From NCBI GenBank assembly GCA_022578605.1, contig MU394079.1:186001-250000 (forward strand): a stretch of 64,000 nt of DNA. Reading direction: 5' to 3'. The notes under the pieces are model-generated. The model searched no databases and had not been told where the DNA came from. It was given only the letters and a program-made list of their open reading frames with translations. The stretch comes from Camillea tinctor. Lineage: Eukaryota > Ascomycota > Sordariomycetes > Xylariales > Xylariaceae. Positions 24,752-36,912 of this stretch are shown piece by piece. The position numbers and the translations under genes are program-made. Positions within the stretch are counted from its first letter, which is position 1; each line of letters starts with the position of its first letter.

Positions 24752-26150
24752 CCGATTACAATTATGAATTTCTAAGAAGTCTAAGGAGAATGATGAAAGT
24801 GTTCACAATGGCCATAATCTCGGCTCAAATAAAGTGCACAATCGCCATTTATAATTTTCTACCGTTAAATATTTACTGATCGTTCATGGCGCACGTAAAA
24901 AAGTTACCATGTCGACAGCTCTCTTGAATCCTACGAGGGGTACATGTCCATTGGAACATCTACCCCAGGATATAAGGTAGATTGTCGATGATATGATCGA
25001 CCTGCCGCTTTGATACGTAGTGTATCGCAATGACCCTATTGGAGTACAAAGATGCTACAATCACAGAACGTCGTATTGAGAATCCTCCTCCGGCGTGAGT
25101 CACTTGTGCTAACCCAGGGGGCGTTAATCTAAACGTGACTTACGCTGGCACTAAACAAACACACACACACACACACCCACCACATAACTCATCTAGTACC
25201 ATTGCCTGTCCGGATTTGAGAATAAGCTTAAAAGTGTTGAGGTAAAAGAAGATAATAGGATAGGATGAGATCCCTTTGAATGATAATTGATAAGATATCA
25301 ACCGGCATGATATAGGCTGATCTGTGATCGTGAAATTCAAGTATGGGTATAGCCGTAGACATCACTGGGTGAATTGATATGGTCCCTTTGCGACAACGTT
25401 CTGAGCTGTGCTGATGTCCTAACAGCAGGTATACTCATCTTCAACATTGGGTGTTTCTTTAATCAATTTGTCAACGAGGGTTATTCCCCTCTACCCTACG
25501 AATTTCCTCTTTAGTGTAGGATGAGGATGAGTACTTCTCAACTAAGTAATACTGTAGAACCAGAAACCTCCCTTTAAGCCTGAGGACCAATCATAGCCTC
25601 TACCTAGTCCGTACTCCACCTTTCTAATCGTCCCAGGTTGTTGTCAGAAAAAAGGGATGACTCTCCAGTAGTACTTAAACTAAGAGTATGCCAACTGGGG
25701 TCACAGATTACCGGGTAGATGAGTGTTGGTATACCTCCACGGCCCGGACATGCAACTTGAGGCACGGGCAATAACTAGGGAGGATATCAATCAAACTCGG
25801 GCCGTGTGCGGGTACTCTTGTTCACGTTAACAGTTTGTTGGCCGATACTCTCAGCGTAGTGCGGAATCTGGGATCCCCCTTCTCGTCTGGCTTGAAAAGC
25901 GCCATGCTTTTTATTTATTTATTTTTATTTTTAAATTTTATTTTTAAATAATGACTACCTATATCTCCTTTACATAGAAAGGCCTTCTCCAACTAGATTA
26001 AAATCAGGGAGGAAAAAAAGCCCCAATGAGACTTGCTCAAGCTTCGGGAATGTATCACTCTAACGCCATCAACCACACAAGATGAAAGCTTCCGGCATAG
26101 GTTTCGTGGGGGGTTTAGCAGTTTCCGTCGTAAATTCGGAGCAACTTTAG
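24752..26150. other. Gene-free interval
   Basis: The promoter of the S58 peptidase gene lies at the left end. A CA repeat sits near 25158-25177 and an A/T low-complexity tract near 25910-25952. No exon is recognised. The right end runs into the decayed NLR-type gene and may contain its lost upstream part. Confidence 0.4.
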
Positions 26151-26980
26151 ATGACGCCAGTACCCCCTTACCTAGAGGTAACACCTAAACACATGCGAAT
26201 GCTGAGGCTGAGTGAGTGTGATGCCCTATTATTACTCGTCAGACTGTTAAGTAGACACATAAGCAGCCCAATGTCGATTTTGCTGCACTCGACGTCTACT
26301 AGGGAGCCGACCACTATTTCTTCAGATCTTTGGAGTGCTGAATATCGTGAAACTATCGAAAACCTTGGTGAAAACTAAGATGTTGCTATCTTTAAGGGAA
26401 AGAATGTTGCACAACTATTCTGCGATCTTGAAGAACTCGACAAAGATATAACTAAGGAATCTGCCTTCTTAAGGGAGTTGAATTCGGGGATCATTTTCTA
26501 ACATCCCAAAGACACTTGTAACGGTGTATTGGAGGCTTCTTGAATTTTACAAGGCCGTATTTAAGATTTTAAACAGGAAAGGGATGAGGCTGATTATGAA
26601 TATAGTCTTGGAGAGCGCCCGTCTACCAGATATTGTCCAAGACTTCCTAAGACACCCGGAGATTCTCAAGAAGCTTGTACAAAAAGCGACGTGGGAAGTT
26701 GTTCAAGATATTCAAGCTATGATTTAAGACCAAAAAATAAGTTCTCGTATGCTCAATAGATTGGACATTGGTGACTTAGACATATGCCGCCTCTTGATCC
26801 AGGATTGCAGATTGGATCCGGATTCTGCTCTGATAAACGATGAAAAGGGGCAAATAGTTTTGAAATTTATCACTTCCAGAACGAAGAAACCAGGACGGAG
26901 ATACTCCAATTCCTCTTCATGCATGCTAATACAACGACGTCGGCTGAGTGATAGCCTTACAGAACGGGGCACTGAATGAG
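26151..26980 (+). pseudogene. Decayed fungal NLR/ankyrin-type gene (N-terminal domain and ankyrin remnants)
   Basis: Consecutive pieces in different frames resemble the N-terminal domain of fungal NACHT/ankyrin (STAND) proteins. They are ISSDLWSAEYRETIENLG near 26315-26370, then after an in-frame TAA, DVAIFKGKNVAQLF and LEELDKDITKESAFLREL at 26380-26480. A frame break follows, then LLEFYKAVFKILNRKGMRL and LPDIVQDFLRHPEILKKL at 26530-26680. After another stop an ankyrin-like piece ICRLLIQDCRLDP occurs near 26780. No P-loop NTPase domain is seen in between. At least two stops and one frameshift, plus the missing middle, make this a relic. The family acts in fungal non-self recognition and cell death; this copy cannot be functional. 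Confidence 0.7.
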
Positions 26981-27468
26981 AATATCTATAACAGGGTGGG
27001 ATATTGGCATTCTTCTACCTAGCTATAGAAAGGGAGCTAAATAAAGTTAAGGCGATGCGTAGAAGACACTTTTATGACATCAAGTAATAACATTAAAAAG
27101 AATAAAAGTTGCAAAATGTTTAGACATTTGATAGCATTGATGCTGATATCTACATGCTAGGTTAAATGACTTCAATGTTAGTAACTCCGTGTCCGGGCTA
27201 GAATTCCTAGTGCGGAGACGATGGCTTACACACAGCCGTGGGAACCATTAAGCCGGTATACTCCACGGTATTTACCCCACAGTTCTTCTCCAATTTACTT
27301 ACTCATAGCACTGATTCTCCAGCTTTCCCTCATCCATGTTCCTCGGTTAGATATTCATAAAAATTAGAATACAATTCGAGATCACTAACAGAGTATTGGT
27401 ATCAGTGTTCCAATTATAGCCCTGTTTTAGGCACTTGACAAGGAAAATACAATCGGGCTGTAAACAAG
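26981..27468. other. Promoter region of the transhydrogenase
   Basis: AT-rich 490 bp with no coding signal, between the NLR-type relic and the HOT start codon. Confidence 0.4.
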
Positions 27469-29171
27469 ATGGTTGCTGCGGTCCGTGTGGTACCTAGTGT
27501 GAGTCCCCTCGATTTGTTAATAGGTAATAATAAAGGGTGAGACTAAGAAAACGACAGGCCGCTTCAAGAGCACTCAGTTTACTACGAACAGTGCAATATA
27601 CTCATCCACCTTCCTGCCCATGCCACTCAAATCCAGGGCACCACCATCATCATGCCAGACCACAGATTAACGCATATGCCCAGAGGGCTCATCAAAACGG
27701 CAGGCGTGGCTTTGCATCTCCCCTAGATGCATCTCAGCAGAAGGAATATGCATTTGAGATGGCTGCGTCGTCAATCAGATTTGGTCCTGGAGTAACCCAA
27801 GAAGTGGGCATGGACTTTGCAAATATGGGTGCTAAGCGTGTCTGTGTTGTCACGGACTCGACTGTCAGACGCCTTACTGCTATACAACAGGTTGAGGAGG
27901 CCCTGTCTAGGGAAGGCATTGAGTACAAAATCTTCGACAAAGTACGGGTTGAGCCCAAAGACAGCTCGTGAGTGATCATCGTCTTGAATATACCCTGAGG
28001 ATTAACTAGAACTGACTGAGTGGTAGGATTAAAGAAGCCATCGACTTTGCCAAGCCGTACCGCCCTGATGCTTTCCTAGCCGTGGGCGGAGGCTCAGTCA
28101 TTGATACAGCCAAGCTCATGAATCTATATACTGAATACCCTGACGCGGAATTCTTGGATTTTGTTAATGCACCTCTTGGTAATGGGCGGCCCATAGAGAA
28201 GAAGCTCAAACCACTTATCGCTGTTCCAACCACCGCCGGCACAGGGAGTGAGACGACGGGAACTGCGATCTTCGATCTCGTAGCTAAACGGGCCAAGACC
28301 GGCATCGCACACCGCAATCTAAAACCCACACTCGGAATATGTGACCCGCTGAACACCAGAACAATGCCCTCTGCTGTGAAGGCAAGCTCAGGGCTCGATG
28401 TTCTCTGTCACGCTCTTGAGTCGTGGACAGCGATTCCGTTCAATGAAAGGACTCCCCGGCCGACAAATCCTATTATTAGACCAGCGTACCAAGGCGCAAA
28501 CCCGATTAGCGACATATTTTCCTTAAACGCGCTGAGGAGCACCGTAAAATATCTCCCGAGGGCTGTCAAGGACCCCGAGGACTTTGAGGCCCAGCATGAA
28601 ATGTTGCTCGCGGCTACCCTCGCAGGCATTGGTTTTGGCAATGCCGGAGTTCACCTTTGCCACGGTATGTTACTCATGGCTCCCTCTCTCTTTTTTCTTT
28701 CTTTCAACTTAACATGCTTTTTATATTGACTTACACCCTACAGGAATGTCATATCCCATCTCTGGCCAAAACCCAGGCTACCAACACGCAGGCTACGAGG
28801 TGGATTCACCTATCATCCCGCATGGTGTCTCAGTTGCGGTCACTTCGCCGACAGTATTCAAGTTCACAGCGCCCTCAAATCCGGACCGTCATCTCGCGGC
28901 GGCAGAAGCGTTCGGTGTAGATACTACCAACGTAAAGCGCGAGGACGCGGGAGAGGTCTTGGCTGACGCTCTCAGGAAATTCCTGGCGGATCTTGGGGAC
29001 CAGCCGAAGGGCATAAAGGACCTGGGGTTCAGCAGAGATCACATCGAGGCGCTGGTCGAAGGTACCATCCCACAGGCCAGAGTGCTTGTGCTAGCGCCCG
29101 GCTTGGCGAAGGAGCTAGAACAGGAGAAGGATCAGCTCAGGAAGCTGTTTGAGGAATCAATGGTTCATTGA
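27469..29171 (+). CDS. Iron-dependent alcohol dehydrogenase family: mitochondrial hydroxyacid-oxoacid transhydrogenase
   Basis: Four exons: 27469-27498, 27558-27967, 28027-28664 and 28744-29171, 1506 nt, 501 aa. The start is the ATG of a 30-nt first exon; without it the main frame has no ATG at its beginning. The N-terminus is basic and Ser/Arg-rich and long, as expected of a mitochondrial targeting signal. Type III (iron) ADH motifs: GGGSVIDTAKLMN, TTAGTGSETT, metal ligands around LDVLCHALES and GVHLCHGMSYP, and PGYQHAGYEVD with IIPHGVSVAV. The QNPGYQHAGYEVD stretch is characteristic of the HOT/ADHFE1 branch, which couples oxidation of 4-hydroxybutyrate to reduction of 2-oxoglutarate. Confidence 0.9.
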
Positions 29172-29504
29172 TGTTGGGTCGGGAGTTTTCTCAAGGTCTA
29201 GTGTGTTATATATCTGTATCTAGTCTATGAGCGATAGGTAACTTCATGCTGCGGGAAAGAAATGGAAACATGATTGACACAAGCAGGAAAAAATAGATTG
29301 AACGTGAAAATTTAATGACCCGAGTTTGCATACTTTTAAAAACAAACTTCATACTTACAGGGAGCAGTACTCGAGATACCGAAAATCTTCCTCCCCCCAT
29401 ATCATCCCCACTTGGGGCGAAAGACTTTTTTCGCCCTTGCGGGAATATATACACTTTTTACACCTCAATCCTCCAACCAGAACAGCTCATCCTGAGCAAG
29501 TTCG
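29172..29504. other. Spacer between the transhydrogenase and the tRNA
   Basis: The 3' flank of the transhydrogenase gene plus the short upstream region of the tRNA. Nothing else is seen. Confidence 0.5.
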
Positions 29505-29595
29505 GGCCTTGTGGCCTAATGGCTATGGCGCCAGATTTCGGCCTTCAAAACGGTCATCACTCTGGAGATTCGGGGTTCGAGTCCTCGCAGGGTCG
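29505..29595 (+). tRNA. tRNA-Arg (anticodon TCG) with an 18-nt intron
   Basis: Cloverleaf by eye: acceptor stem GGCCTTG (29505-29511) pairs with CAGGGTC (29588-29594) using two G-U pairs. The D arm is GCC..GGC. Anticodon stem CCAGA pairs with TCTGG, and T arm CGGGG-TTCGAGT-CCTCG is standard. The anticodon loop is too long (25 nt) and fits TTTCGG plus an 18-nt intron plus C, so the anticodon is TCG, reading Arg CGA. The discriminator base is G. A run of T follows at 29602, as expected for RNA polymerase III termination. Length without the intron is 73 nt. Confidence 0.88.
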
Positions 29596-31882
29596 TCTCA
29601 ACTTTTTGACAATTGTTTGTCCAACGAGGTAGTGGATACAATGAGTTTGTCTCCCCTTTTCCTCTTTTTTTCTCTTTCTACTTAGGTGCATTACTTTTTA
29701 TTTCCCTTAAGGGATCGTCATATTTTCTCCACCTTGAGAAATGTAAGATCTCGGAAACACCCGCGGAGATACATGCCTTTTTCTTTAATTCCTGGTCTTA
29801 CGAAATCCTTCAAAAGAGTATGCATACATCTATGCTAGAGAGTCGTATCTTTTCCCCTTTAACGTCGATATGATTAGCATTGCTTTTTCAGTAGACTTCT
29901 GATTGACCGATTACTCGCGTCTTGATCGTTATGATGAAATATTATATCCATAAGTTCTTCAAGCTAAGAATCAGTTCCCGGAAATCCCCGTCCCCATGGC
30001 CACTCTTTCGTAGTTGATGCTGTGTATCAAGCTATAAACCGTCCAACTGTACAAGTGTATATGTCAGCTTGCAGGAGGTTGGTTTTATTGGTAAAGAAAG
30101 TATTTACAGCGGATAAGCTGAAAACTAATCCCCTTTGAGCAACAGTTGCCTGAGACTATATGAAAATATATGTAATTGTACGGAGTTGTCAAGAGATGAT
30201 CGAACCTCTAAATGGATTAGGTTGAGTCAGAACAGCTATGGACTTAGATGAGGCAACCTGGCAGCTTCAATGAAGCTTAGAAGAGCTATAGCTTAGGTTT
30301 GTCGTCCCCGCCTCTCCTATTCCTGTTGGTAAGCTTCCGACAGGCCGGAACATCCAAGTAGGTAGTTACTATACACAACCTACATACGTGTATCTCAGGT
30401 ACATACCTGTCTATAACCTATAGGACCTCACTATATGTATGTACCCTATGATCTTGTCTATAGTGGTGCGGGGTGATCACGTGGAGCATGATTTCTACCA
30501 ACGTATTATCTCTCAGCTTACATGCCTTGTTTGGAATCTTGCAGTGTGTTGGATTGTAACAGTGACCACTCTTGATACCCCTGGTCTATCTATACCTTCT
30601 GCTCGACCAGGGTCTCTTAAATACCTCTAACTTACACTGGTTGATGGATATGTATGTTCATATATTACGTGACCCCATGGTTCTGGGGTTAGTACCTTGA
30701 TAAAACCGGTTGGGGAGGAGGAACAGTTGATTTTATTGAAAAAGCAAATAGAACGAAAAAGGGGAGAATATTTCACCATCGTCTGTAACTATCTCATAGG
30801 CTATAATATTTAACATTAAGCGCTATCCCGCTAAGCATTTACCGGAATCGGTACACATATATGGATGCGAATCCCCACAAGACGACACAGACAAGTTGGG
30901 CATTAAGCAAGCAACCAGTTGGGTAGCTTTCCTGCCAGCCAAAAGTGAGACAGAACGGCTATCTTGGCTTGTCCTCCCTCGGTCAATGGGATGCATAGAT
31001 TGGCTGGATATAGATTGTGCTCTTTATAGTGGAATCAAAATTATATGGGATTATGACGCATAGACCCGAAGAATTTCGGGTGGGATTAACGACGTACCTA
31101 CAACTCTCCCGCGTTTCACATGCAATAAGACAGAAAAGACCAACTCTCTAGATGAGCTTATATACATCACGTATTATGCCGAGAGCATCACTCATCCCGG
31201 TGGGTCTGCCTCGGGTTTTGTTTTGCAATCTTTACATCACCATGCTCCGCTTGTGAATCGAAGGCTTCGGCATCTAATTGCTCGAAGGGAGGTTGAAGTG
31301 AGCGAGTTTCGGACCACGACGATCACGTTGCTTTTTATTCCCTGGTTCCTGAGGGAATATCTGCAACGTCAACAAGGTCTGCCTATATTTGCATCCTGTC
31401 ACCTCATCGAGCTGGCATCTGCCCAGGAAATATGACCGGCGGACACTCCGCAAGCAATGATTCGCTGCCTCAGTAATCAAACCTAGCTCGATGTCCGCTG
31501 CTGAATTCGTCATTCCCGCCGCCTCTACCCGCATATCTTTCCTCAAACTCGGCATAGAGCACCGCCTTAGATGTGGGTACGGGTCCTCGGGGCCGCTTAT
31601 CATATACTGAATGGCTATCACTTGATGCCTCACTCTGCCGGACCACCCGGAGTATCGACTTGACGTAGGTATATGTGAGGCGCTGCATTACAGAAAAGCA
31701 AGAATGTAGGTAGCAATGGGATGTCTGCCTATGCATACCCCTCACACAAGTATAATAATACTGAGAAAGGACGTGAATAGAATCTTCGAACATTATCTGT
31801 CGTGGTCTGAAAAAAAAAATAAAGTCTTAGACAAAAGCTCAAAGTTACCGCTGTTTCTATCATCTGCTACACATCAAAGATC
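29596..31882. other. Gene-free interval
   Basis: 2.3 kb of AT-rich sequence. The reading frames at 30439, 31223 and 31470-31793 show no domain, no plausible splice partners and skewed composition, so I do not call genes. The last 100 bp are the upstream region of the HeLo-like gene. Confidence 0.4.
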
Positions 31883-32707
31883 ATGGATCCGGTATCTATC
31901 GTCGGCATTACTGGGTTCGCTGTAAACCTAGTAGACCTATTGGGGAAGACCATCAAGTCGGTATGTGATGCCTACGATAAGTGGAGAGACGCCGATCTCT
32001 TCTTTCTCAGTCTCCGAGCCCAGCTAGGGGCCCTGAAAACGGCTTTAATCTCAATAAAATCGTGGTTGACTTACAACGTCGAAGACGTGCACTACCTGCT
32101 GCAAATAGAACTGGGCGAGTCCATGAACTGCTGCCAGGCTCTCATCAGCAAGATTGACGAGTTTATGGCGGAGGTAAACGATGATTCCAGCGGAGTGAAC
32201 CAGCTTACCTTAAGAGGGAGAGCAAAGATAACGTTTTCTGGGGCGTCGATGGAAGATGTTCTGAAGATGGTGGATAGGCAAACGAATAGCTTAAATTTAC
32301 TCCTGACTGCCTGTCACTGGTAAGAAATACGAGTACATCGCGTGTTGGTTTGAATGCAGTACTAATTGAATTGTAGCAACACATTATCAGCACAGAAATG
32401 TGTCCTCGAGACACCCGAAGTGCGGAATGCACTTAAACGGACAAAGGAGGACACGGCTTCCCTATATGTCCTCCGGGACAGCGACTCGTTTTGGAGTCGA
32501 GCTACCAGCCGCATCACCGGTGTATCATCCAAGCTATCGCTCATATTTGACTTTGATCAAGAGTTGTTCAAGTCAAGGGTATATACGTTAGTCCACAGGG
32601 AAGCTATGAAGCAGTCAATTCGCCACAGGCGGATATTAGGACAATCATCCGAGGAAAGGGTTTCCGTAGGACCTATCACAGTACGGCGGCGGGTAGGGAC
32701 TTATTAA
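31883..32707 (+). CDS. HeLo-like N-terminal domain protein without an effector domain
   Basis: Two exons, 31883-32319 and 32377-32707, 255 aa; the join restores LLLTACHCNTLSAQK. The start MDPVSIVGITGFAVNLVDLL, the helical middle (ADLFFLSLRAQLGALKTAL) and the end (SSKLSLIFDFDQELFKSRVY) match the fungal HeLo-like N-terminal domain. That domain usually precedes a G-alpha-like GTPase, ankyrin repeats or a NACHT domain. Here the protein stops about 30 residues after the domain, with a basic tail ending VRRRVGTY, and no P-loop follows downstream. HeLo-type helical bundles can act in membrane permeabilisation and in regulated cell death. This could be a stand-alone domain protein or the surviving front part of a truncated gene. 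The frame is intact and the intron canonical. Confidence 0.75.
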
Positions 32708-34670
32708 CTATTGTTCCTCCAGAGACCGAAGCGTTGAGCCTTTTTAGGAGCTGGTTTCCTTCCGAATAACATAATTTCATGCAACTATTTTTGGCATGCC
32801 ATTCCCGTTTTCTGTTTCTGATCTGCGACATTCTTCGCGTGCATGAACCGACTCTTCCGTTTCCGAGCTTTGATAAACTACAGCAAGATTGATCCTTTCT
32901 ATACGATGCGGTCTTTTCAATATTGAGTCTGGTCCACTTTGGACTTGACGCTTCGATCTCTTGTGTTACCTATCAGCATGTCGGGTTCGTCTATAATTCG
33001 GACTCGGCAAATTCGTGATATTCGGTGTTGGCTCTGCGAGGACTCGGTGGGGATGGATAACGACATGCATATATTTGGAGTCAAAGTTCCCATTGCTAAA
33101 CACTAGCATATATCTCGAGAGTTAACCGCTGATCTTGGGTAGAAGCTGCCCGGGAAGAAGAACTATAATCATGAGAATGCAGTGTATCTGCAAGCAAATC
33201 ATATTCAAGGTACAATTCTGAGAGCCATATGTATTTATTACAAAACTAAGCTTTAAACTGAAGTATCCATATATATAACCTATAACTGAGATCTTAAATC
33301 TATCTATACTCAACTTAAGCCCTTTTGATTGAACTATAGAAGTTTGGGGTTTCAAGTATAACTCGTCCCTATTGTATCGTAAATTTGAAATAGGAGATGA
33401 TATATTACATGAAATAACTGGGTCATCGTCCCAGAAGATAATTTTAACATTCAGGACGTAACATTGTAACATGTGACATCTTAAGTAGACAGGGGCCCAA
33501 TGGCGGTCTGAATACTCTGTAGAGAGAGAATGAATTCTATTCGATGAATAGGTTGGATGGGCGGAGACGAGCCGCTCGAAATGGAGTGTCATTAATTATT
33601 ATTCAGAGATTTGGATCCAGAAGGTGTTATTGGGTTGTGAGTAAACTTACATTGGTTAAAGAGATAAACGTAACTATGCTAGACTTCTATCCTAATGATA
33701 TGTGGACATTTTCCTCATATACATAAGTATAAACTTCTTGATCTCTCAAAATAAATCCCCTAGTCGCCAAACTTTACATTGAAAAAAAAATCCTGAAAGG
33801 TAGTATGCTCCGAGAGATTTGGTTTAAATGCACACTCTGTAGTGTTACATAAATTTATCTTGAATGCAACGGACCCCCCGGAGTTCTCCTTACGAGGATA
33901 TTAAAATTTTGAGTAATTCTTTCCGGGTTGCCCGGGATACTTCTCTGACAATGATAGACACCTCCACTCTCCCATAATAACTATAGCAAACTGGAAAGAT
34001 AAAGAGAAAGCTAGCGAATCGGGTAGATCTGATGTATCAGTACGCAAACGGTACGGGTTCATCGAACCATCTAAGATTTTATTGACTCTCATATGAAGTC
34101 TATAGCAACACTGTGCTGACCTACGCTCAATGCTCTCACATTAATAGTCCCCCTTTCCTCGAGACAACAAAGATCTCAACCATCACTATTATGCATCGCT
34201 GAATTTCCCCTTGAAGCTATGCGAAGCTGGCAACTCACTGAGTCCGTAAATCATGTGTTACTAGGGAGATTTATTGAATCAAGTCTTATATTGATTATAC
34301 ATATAAAATGCTATGAATCGGTGTTCTCAAAATGTCGTAAATATCATTGATGGTTTAGCATTGTATATTATATTCCATTCACTTCAATATATCATATATT
34401 CTTTTGCACCTTAAGACCGTCGTTAACTTAGAACGACGTTGAATACTACCCTAAGTGTCATGAGGTACCAAGCAAGTGTTTGGGTAATCAATACGTTGTT
34501 GTGCAAGGAACTATGCTACAACTACGGATGTCACTGTTACTATATACAAGAATCTTTCTTGTCCCTTCTTAACCTCTGACACTGGGTCTAAGTGGAATTA
34601 TTTTCACGCCTTTCACATATAGAATTTCGATTGTATTGGAGTTATACAATCAATACTAGGCTTTATCAAG
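32708..34670. other. Gene-free interval
   Basis: AT-rich 2 kb. Frames at 33122-33592 (-) and 33544 (+) have no protein-like features. If the HeLo-like gene once continued, its lost 3' part would have been at the left end, but I recognise no G-alpha, ankyrin or NACHT motif there. Confidence 0.45.
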
Positions 34671-36261
34671 ATGTATAAGAAAGAAGTCTTCAACTTACAT
34701 CCGGTGGGGTGGGAGTTAGATCCACTAGACGAATATTTCGAGTTGACTGCTATGGACTATTGCACCGCGCAGGCGCTTTGTAACTACGTCCTATTCTTCA
34801 AGCTCACCGACGAGGAAAAGGCCAAAATCATCCCTACGATCAAACGCGGCCTTGAGAAAACATTGAGCCAATGCCGTCACCTTAGTAGCTATATCGACAA
34901 ACACCTGATGATGGGCTCTGCTTTCACAAAAAGAGGGAGTCTACCACTGAATCTCACGTCTAATGGCTTGATGGACCTGAGGCTGAGGGGAAATACTCTT
35001 CGTTTGACGACCTTGAGAAACACCACTTTGTTTCTTAATACTTGGGAGACATTAGTTTGTGGTACGTATCCCCGATGACTTATAGTGAGAAGCCCGAGGC
35101 TGAACCCAGGTGCAATAACAAGGGGGCTGCACACAAAGCAAGCTTTATCCGTGGTGGTTTAGTCTTTATCATGCACCACCATCACTGTGCCAATGATGTG
35201 ATGGAATGGGCTGGAGAGCTACATCAACTAGCCGAGAACTGTGCTCCCGTCTGGAAATGTCCCGAAAATCCGGGATTCCCACCCTGGGACCCTGCCTGCC
35301 TGGACCGATCGGGGGTCATCCCGCAAACTGTTTCCGAGGACCAGCAAGCCGACGGTCCGGTTTTCCCTTTGAAGAATCCCGTCCACAGGCCCTACCACTG
35401 GCTGTTGTGTCATCCGGCCAAGAGCAAGACCGGCGAGTTGAAAAGGCTGGTAAGCCCTGAGGATGGAAGTTATCAAATCCCGAGCTATGACGCATACATG
35501 GCGTTTATGTGGCGTGTCCTAACAAAACGCAAAGTGAAGTTTTTCAACCCAGATCCCAAGAGTCAGACCATATTGGCAAATGTTGTAAACATGCGCATGC
35601 GCTTCCACGACCTCCCTGTCACGTCTCACATGCAGTGAAATGTAGTAGTGATGACGTTTGCCAGGAATTCTCCCGAGCTACAGCTCACCTTGGAGGGTAT
35701 CATATCAAAGGCGCCACTGAAGCATGGTAGATAGTCTCGCTATTCTTCTCCTAGTTTTCCCAGTTACGTGTATGGCAAGTATTCCGATTTGTCGAAAGGG
35801 AGAAGGGTTTTAAATGTCTCACCTTTTTCCCGCCACCATTCTCCTCTCCCCCAGGTACTAACGAGGTACCTTCAGGTACATACGCCAGATTACCAACAGC
35901 GTTATGCAGGAGACGTGCGACGCCCTGACGCGCGCCATCGCTCCTATCCGAGACAAGATAGCGCTGCTCCGTCGGGCCGACAGCTACCCTCCCATGACTA
36001 CGTTTGTGACCGAGTGTCGACGCACTCGCCCGACCGAAGCCGGCTTCGGCTTTGCAAAACCCCACGGTTTCCGCTGTCACTAACAACCTCATCATCGTTT
36101 ACCCACCGCGCACCGATAACCCACCCGCCGGTGAGGACGAGGGCAACGAGTTCAATATCGCCATCGAGAAGGAGATCACGGATGACCTGCTTGAGGACCC
36201 GGAGTGGAATAGGTACTTTGAGTTCAGAGGCGTAGACGTGGATGAGAAACCGCTGGTATAG
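34671..36261 (+). pseudogene. Broken BAHD-type acyltransferase (trichothecene 3-O-acetyltransferase-like)
   Basis: Similar along its length to fungal PF02458 acyltransferases, which move an acyl group from CoA to an alcohol. The catalytic HxxxD motif is present in MHHHHCANDVMEW near 35170-35210. A degenerate version of the second motif (GFGFAKP) is near 36040. Breaks seen: a frameshift near 34905, in-frame stops at 34961, 35036 and 35636, and a further frameshift with stop near 36081. The stretch 35727-35875 looks like a normal intron. Apart from these breaks the remaining codons are well preserved, so inactivation looks recent. It lies tail-to-tail with the P450 and next to the terpene genes, so it may once have acylated the cluster product; that role is inference. 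Confidence 0.82.
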
Positions 36262-36912
36262 GGAGTGTTGTCGGTAGGCCTTGAGAAAGGACTTGTGAAA
36301 TATTTTGATAGATTGAAGGGATAGAGTATAGAATATATAACATATTATATAGATTAGCGTATGTACAGTAACTAGATAGTTTGTTACAGTATTGTAGTAT
36401 GTACGACTAGCGTGGTCCTGACTTTCAACCTTTCGGGTTCACATCGTAGGAGATGGGGACCAGCAAAGATTATTATGCGAGGTTAAATTTGAAGGGCCAT
36501 TCACCTGCCGCTGATACCTAGTTAGATAGAAGAATTCATTAATTCATAGGTTAGATGCTTTCTTTAACCCTGAATCAGACATGGTCATATCACTGTGCCT
36601 AATACTTAGTGGCTCAAAGTTGAAAGGTCTTGAGTTGAACCCCTGACTTGGCCCCCTTTTGCTAATAACCGAAGCGGTTCTATTTTAGGGATATCCGCGT
36701 GATGGAAAATAAAAGTTTGAATGAGAGACGTGAGGGGGCTAGATATCAAAGATTGACTGCACATTATAGTTTTTACAATAAGCATTTAGATAAATTTGGA
36801 TTTAAAATCAGCATACGATCTTGCAATCTGGACATCGGGTCCGTTATCCTCTTTTCTAACAAGCATACTATAGAAACAGAAAGGTTTAGAATACATAGAC
36901 ACAGAGTTCGTT
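36262..36912. other. Convergent 3' flanks
   Basis: 650 bp between the acyltransferase relic (+) and the P450 (-). AT-rich; no gene seen. Confidence 0.45.

Noticed and set aside
30439..31793. Several 60-120 codon frames between the tRNA and the HeLo-like gene
   Set aside because: Composition and overlap on both strands indicate chance; no motif found.
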